Of a stretch of DNA of 64,000 nucleotides, positions 59,507-64,000 are shown piece after piece. Position 1 is the first letter of the stretch. Every line of letters starts with the position of its first letter. This DNA comes from Shinisaurus crocodilurus (lineage: Eukaryota > Chordata > Lepidosauria > Squamata > Shinisauridae): NCBI GenBank assembly GCA_021292165.1, contig CM037879.1:117253359-117317358 (forward strand), in the 5' to 3' direction. Position numbers and translations under genes: made by a program. The notes under the pieces were generated by a model that worked only from the letters and a program-made list of their open reading frames with translations, was not told where the DNA came from and did not search any database.

Positions 59507-60036
59507 CAGGGTTGGCTCCAATCAGAGGGCACTCTGGGTGTTGCTCCACCATCAATCTCCCTGCTCCCCTGCCTGCTTACCTTTAAGATTTTTTTTTTTT
59601 TTTTGCTTTGCCGGGTCATCACTGGATTCTCCACGGCAGTCTGTGTCAGCTGCTGCTGCGTTACCATGCTGGAGGTTGTGGCAGCACAGCAGCGTTGGAT
59701 TCTCAACTGTGCACTTGCAAACTCCTGCACATGCGCAGAGTGTTCCTGCCCTCCAGGTCCTTTCCCTGGAGCGGAAAAGCTTTGGAGTCTGCCTGGTGTC
59801 CAGCACCAGGCAGTGCTAGCACACCTCAACAGAGGGGAAGTCTTGCAAAAAAAAAAAATGGCTCAGCTTAGGCTGTTAGCCTGAGTGGGCCAATCAGAGA
59901 TGACCCCTTCCCTCCGCAAGGGAGGGGGTTCTGGGTGAGGTTGAGGTGCCCAACAGCCAGCACAGGCACAGCCTGCTTTTCATCAGAGCAGCTGCAGCAG
60001 CAGCTCTATTACTGGTATGTTATTTAATCTTTGAAG

Positions 60037-60073
<37 letters not shown>

Positions 60074-60961
60074 GACTGGGGTGGGGTTTGTGTGCATGAT
60101 CTGGGCGGGTGTTGTGTGTGTGTGTGTGTATGTATGCTCTGGACTGGAGTTTGTGTGTATGCTCTGGGGCTTGACTGTGTGTGTGTGTGTGTGTGTGTTC
60201 CAAGGCTGCTTTTCTGTGTGGCTCTGAGAATATTGTCTCTTTATTATTATCATTGTTATTGTAAGTATCATTGTTATTATGGTTTGTGTGTGTGGGGGGG
60301 GTTGGTGTTTGTGTGTGTTGAATGAGTGGGATGCCTGTGTGTGTGTGTGCAAGGGGGGTTTGTGTGTTTTGCAAAGGGTTCCTGCTGATGTCCCAAGGGA
60401 TATAATCATTATTATTACATGCAAAGGGATGCCCATACATTCTCCTGAGCAATCCAGCCCTTACTTCTTATGAGATATGCATAATCTGGAATTTTGTACT
60501 GTGCTGCTTCTGAGTAGGCCTGCTCTGGTGGATTCTTTGGGGTGGATATACAAAGGCATTGATTTTTGGATGCTTTCAGAACTTGTTCCTGTGTTCCAAA
60601 GGCTGCTTTTCTGTGTGGCTCTGAGAATATCATGTATTATTTAAATATTATTGTTATCATTGTTGTTATGGCTGTGTGGATTCTCCCCTCCCACTCGTCA
60701 TCTTAGAGTCACTTGATTCTCTGTAGAATGGGAGTTGTTGCTGAAACAGGAGAATGTGGGTCCAGACGAGTACTTTTGTGTGGCTGTGTGATTCCCCCCC
60801 CCCTCCATGTTTTAAGCCTCAGTTTTCTGTTTCTGAGGTATGGTTTGCTGACTGTTGGGGATTCAAAGACTACTCCCTCTCTCATGACCCTTTTGGCTCC
60901 ACCTCTGCTGACCTGCCCTGTGCCCTCCACTCCACCACTCGTAGTGGCCACCGGCTTCCCC
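59507..60961. mobile_element. 1.45-kb insertion inside the L2 element
   Basis: The L2 reading frame is interrupted between two copies of AACTCCATA (59498-59506 and 60962-60970) and resumes cleanly, so this is an insertion with an 8-9-bp target duplication. The left end CAGGGTTGGC would suit hAT; the right end is only weakly complementary. The interior has a poly(T) run (59588-59604), GT-rich stretches and an internal duplication (CAAGGCTGCTTTTCTGTGTG-like at about 60200 and 60600). No transposase recognised. Confidence 0.75.
60037..60370. repeat. GT-rich microsatellite stretch
   Basis: Several (GT)n runs (60037-60070, 60113-60130, 60176-60199, 60336-60350) separated by G-rich spacers. Long frames on both strands here are low-complexity artefacts. 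Confidence 0.88.
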
Positions 60962-61732
60962 AACTCCATAGCATAACTGCTAAGACACAGAGCAATAATC
61001 CCCCAACACCAACTTCTGGAATCGGTCATCCAAGTAGGAACAGAACTCCTGCAATGCAGTACCTCCAACATCCAGCTCAGACAGCTTATCCAGAAGGATA
61101 CCATGGTATTGAAGGCTGGTGAGAGGTCTAAGAGAATCAACTGGGTTGCACTCCCTGTCCCTCTCTCAGTAAAAGTCATCCCACTGGGCAACCAAGGCAG
61201 TTTCCATTCCAAGAGCAGGCCTGAAGCCTGATTGAAGTGGATCATTTTATTCAAGAGTTTTATTTAATTTTATTTAAGAGTGTCATTCAAGAATGTCTAT
61301 AGTTGACCAGCAACCATCCATTCAAGCACCTTGCCCAAGAAGGGGATGTTGGCAACCAACCTATAGCTGTTAATATCTTCTGGATCCAGGTTAAGCTTCT
61401 TCAGGAGTGGCCTAATTACCACCTCCTTTAAAGATACTGATACCATCCCTTCTCTCGAGGAGTTTACAGCTTTCTGAACCCAGCCAGATTCTGAACCCAG
61501 CCTCCCTGTTAGATTTAATAAGCCATGAAGGACAAGAGTCAAACACACAGGTGGTTAGCCGAGCACCTTGTCTGCAACCTCTGGCCACAACAATAGAAAC
61601 TCATCTAATAAAACTAAACCAGTTTAGTTTAATCCAATAAAACTAAACTCTGGATAACTCTATTAATGGAACTGCATTAACTGCGGTGTCCAAGTAGTGA
61701 CTGATTTGAATGACGTTATCATTGAAGGGTGT

Positions 61733-61870
61733 GAATTTAATTTCAGTTTGATTTTGATAACAATTTACCAAAATTCACAAATTTCTTCATATTTGAAATT
61801 GGAAAGAAGTTGAGATTTTAAAAAAACTGAATGTGAGAAAAAGTGAAACTGACAGGTTCGTCCATCCATA
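61733..61870 (+). repeat. Dispersed repeat flanking the L2 element, right copy
   Basis: Matches 57898-58045 in the same orientation with moderate divergence. Confidence 0.75.
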
Positions 61871-61997
61871 TCTGCAACCCTGTTTTATCATGTACTAGCT
61901 TTTTTCACCTGGCGTTGCACGGATCGTCATTTTCCTATAGGCACTATTTGTTCGAAATTCCTTAAGGTAGCTGTCTACTGTTTTGAATCCCTCCATA

Positions 61998-63395
61998 GGA
62001 AAGGTCCCCCGGGACTACATAATGGAATCCCAGCTCCCCCGGGGCTACCAACTCCCCCGGGATTACACAATGAAATCCCAGCTCCCCCGGGACTACCTGC
62101 TCCTCCGGGACTACACAGTGAAATCCTTGCTCCCCCCCCCCCGGGACTACACAATGAAATCCCTGTTCCCTTTCCCCTGGGTCTGCACAATGAATCCCTG
62201 CTTTCCCAGGACTACACAATGAAATCCGTGTTCCCCTGGGACTACACAGTGAAATCCCTGCTCCCCCCCCCCAGGACTGTGCAATGAAATCCCTGCTCCC
62301 CCCTGGGACTACACAATAAAATCCCAGCTACCCCCCAGGACTTCACAATGAATTCCCTGCTCCCCCCCCCCGGGACTTCACAACAATGAAATCCCTGCTC
62401 CCCCCCCCCCCCGGACTACACAACAGTGAAATCCCAGCTCCCTCGGGACCACATAACAATAAATTCCCTGCTCCCCCCTCTGGGACTGTACAATGAAATC
62501 CCTGCTTCCCCCGGGACTACACAATCAAATCTCTGTCCGCCCCCCGGGACTGCACAATGAAATACCTGCTCCCCCCTGGGACTACACAATGAATTCCCTG
62601 TGTCCCCCCCCCGGGACTATGCAGCAATCAAATCCCTGCTTCCCCCCCCCCGGGACTTCACAATGAAATCCCTGCTTCTCCCCCCCCCCCCGGGACCACA
62701 CAATGAAATCCCTGCTTCTCCCCCCCCGGGACCACACAATGAAATCCAAGCTCCCCCTGAGACTACTCAACAGTGAATTCCCTGCTCCCCCCCCCCGGGA
62801 CTTCACAACAATGAAATCCCTGCTCCCCCCCCCCCCCCGACTACACAACAGTGAAATCCCAGCTCCCTCGGGACCACATAACAATAAATTCCCTGCTCCC
62901 CCTCTGGGACTGTACAATGAAATCCCTGCTTCCCCCGGGACTACACAATCAAATCTCTGTCCGCCCCCCGGGACTGCACAATGAAATACCTGCTCCCCCC
63001 TGGGACTACACAATGAATTCCCTGTGTCCCCCCCCCGGGACTATGCAGCAATCAAATCCCTGCTTCCCCCCCCCGGGACTTCACAATGAAATCCCTGCTT
63101 CTCCCCCCCCCCCGGGACCACACAATGAAATCCCTGCTTCTCTCCCCCCCCCGGGACCACACAATGAAATCCAAGCTCCCCCCTGAGACTACTCAACAGT
63201 GAAATCCCTGCTCCCCCCCGGGACTACGCAACAATGAAATCCCAGCTTCCCCCCCCCCCCGGACTACACAGCAATGAAATCCCTGTTCCCCCTCCCCCTC
63301 GGAACTACCCAACAATGTAATTCCAGCTTGCCCCCCCCCCCCCCGGGACTACCCAACAATGAAATCCCAGTGTCCCCCCCCCCCCGTGTAGGCTC
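61998..63395. repeat. C-rich minisatellite, unit about 35-40 bp, with higher-order duplication
   Basis: Units follow the pattern GGGACTACACAATGAAATCC + CTGCT + a C-run of variable length. By eye about 35-40 units. A block beginning near 62350 is repeated about 425 bp later (for example GGGACTTCACAACAATG at 62372 and 62797) with unit order preserved. C-runs give G-runs on the minus strand. Long open frames (glycine-rich on the minus strand) are by-products. Confidence 0.95.
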
Positions 63396-63407
63396 CGGCT
63401 GCGGTTC

Positions 63408-63540
63408 ATATGAACATTCTGTTTTGACGTAGGAGAGATTTGCATATCCGCTCCTGATTGGGCCCCTGTGGTGGCAGTTCATACGAACATTCTAAATGTT
63501 GTTGGAGTGATTTGCATAACCACTCCTGAATGGCCCCTGC
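63408..63540. repeat. Two-copy tandem repeat (about 73 bp) with octamer-like ATTTGCAT
   Basis: GTTCATATGAACATTCT...ATTTGCATATCCGCTCCTGA and GTTCATACGAACATTCT...ATTTGCATAACCACTCCTGA are adjacent diverged copies. Confidence 0.75.
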
Positions 63541-64000
63541 TAACATTCCAAGTGACGCCATTGGCTCTCATCTATTTTGGGCCATACAGGCGCAGCGAGG
63601 GCTTTTTCGGAGATTTGAACCCACCAGTCTTTGTCCTGGGGTGATGGAGAGTATGCGTGCCAATTTTGGGGCGGATCCATCCAACCGTGTAGGAGCCTCT
63701 GCGATGCACGCAAACGCCCGTACATACCCACCCACCCACCTACAGACACACAGACAAACTTTCACATTTATATAGTAGATGTGGCTTGGCTTGGTCTCTG
63801 CTGCAATGTTGGTTGCTATTATGATGTCCTGAGATTCATTCAAGCAAGAAAAATCTGTTTCAGAAATATATAGTAATTGAGGTTTATTGGACAATGTATG
63901 TACTAAATTTCAGCTTTCTAACAGTTGTGTAAGTACCATAACAAGTTTGCTACTTCCTGAGTAAATTACTGACAAAACAGATTATGATACAATTATTTTG

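Larger units (their letters stand above)
58368..61600 (-). mobile_element. L2 LINE, 5' truncated, split by an insertion
   Basis: Minus-strand reverse transcriptase in pieces, from high to low coordinates: VIRPLLKKLNLDPEDINSYR (about 61430), IPFLGKVLEWMVAGQL (about 61310), LLDLSPAFNT (about 61140), then after an insertion GVPQGSILSPILFNIY (about 59500), NPGEAVGVLNQCLNAVMDWM (about 59330), SLGVLLDPALSLEAQ (about 59150), HALVTFCLEYHKSLYMGLPL (about 59030). A 3' tail with TTTATT repeats follows at about 58370-58390. Many stops and frameshifts; inactive. The 5' boundary is approximate. Confidence 0.88.
61890..63782. mobile_element. Unclassified interspersed repeat carrying a minisatellite
   Basis: Left edge GTACTAGCTTTTTTCACCTG, GCGTTGCACGG; right edge CCAATTTTGGGGCGGATCCA and ACATTTATATAGTAGAT. 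These edges resemble the ends of a repeat seen widely in animal genomes, in which a short minisatellite-like middle is usual. The family could not be named. Confidence 0.5.
57584..64000 (+). other. FBXL4: FBXL4 intron, left part (continues beyond the window)
   Basis: Begins with donor GTAGGAA. Contains a hAT MITE, an L2 LINE and a minisatellite-bearing repeat, listed separately. No further FBXL4 exon seen. Confidence 0.85.

Noticed and set aside
60020..60452. His/Thr-rich minus-strand frames of about 140 codons
   Set aside because: Translations of GT/AC microsatellites.
61962..63013. Glycine-rich minus-strand and proline-rich plus-strand frames as a collagen-like protein
   Set aside because: They are translations of the minisatellite; all frames are open by repeat composition and none has a start, exon structure or conserved domain.
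61998..63395. CRISPR-like array of regular repeats
   Set aside because: Period and regularity look superficially similar, but the intervals are C-runs of changing length rather than unique spacers, there are no cas genes, and the host DNA is vertebrate.

Overview
This is vertebrate nuclear DNA, most likely from a squamate reptile (lizard or snake). It has long introns and no dense gene packing. Interspersed repeats take up much of it: L2-type LINEs, an RTE-like LINE, a Tc1 transposon, many hAT and Tigger-type palindromic MITEs, tRNA-derived SINEs and 5S-rRNA-derived SINEs. The vertebrate assignment rests on the protein-coding exons. The squamate assignment is my inference from the repeat mix and was not tested by a search.

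Only one protein-coding host gene is convincing: FBXL4, on the + strand. FBXL4 is a mitochondrial F-box/leucine-rich-repeat protein and the substrate receptor of an SCF ubiquitin ligase that restrains BNIP3/NIX mitophagy. Four coding exons are present (36534-37042, 48569-48920, 52148-52392, 57370-57583). All have canonical GT/AG borders and compatible phases (2, 0, 2, 0), and together they encode residues 1-440. The rest of the leucine-rich repeats must lie beyond the right edge. The first coding exon carries 92 nt of 5' UTR behind a splice acceptor, so the transcription start lies upstream. Two CpG-rich blocks (about 20.56-21.05 kb and 26.28-26.72 kb) are the promoter candidates. A third GC-rich block (33.48-33.88 kb) looks like an inverted-repeat mobile element instead.

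Layout: 1-1.65 kb, local segmental duplications ending in a TC microsatellite. 1.7-20.5 kb, gene-free repeat-rich DNA with MITEs, L2 tails, hAT elements with clean target duplications, and a broken Tc1 transposon carrying a nested insertion. 20.5-36.4 kb, CpG islands and the upstream or 5' part of FBXL4, with SINEs and an L2 3' end. 37.0-48.6 kb, the first intron after the start codon, with a nearly intact RTE-like LINE (40041-42866) flanked by an 11-bp target duplication and starting in a perfect fold-back. 48.9-57.4 kb, smaller introns with MITEs. 57.6-64 kb, the start of the next intron, with a minus-strand L2 LINE split by a 1.45-kb insertion, then a 1.4-kb C-rich minisatellite inside another repeat.

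I found no novel multi-gene system. The best items for follow-up are the nested and fold-back structures of the mobile elements, the minisatellite with higher-order repeats, the dimeric 5S/tRNA-like SINE, the acidic segment of FBXL4, and the choice between the CpG islands.
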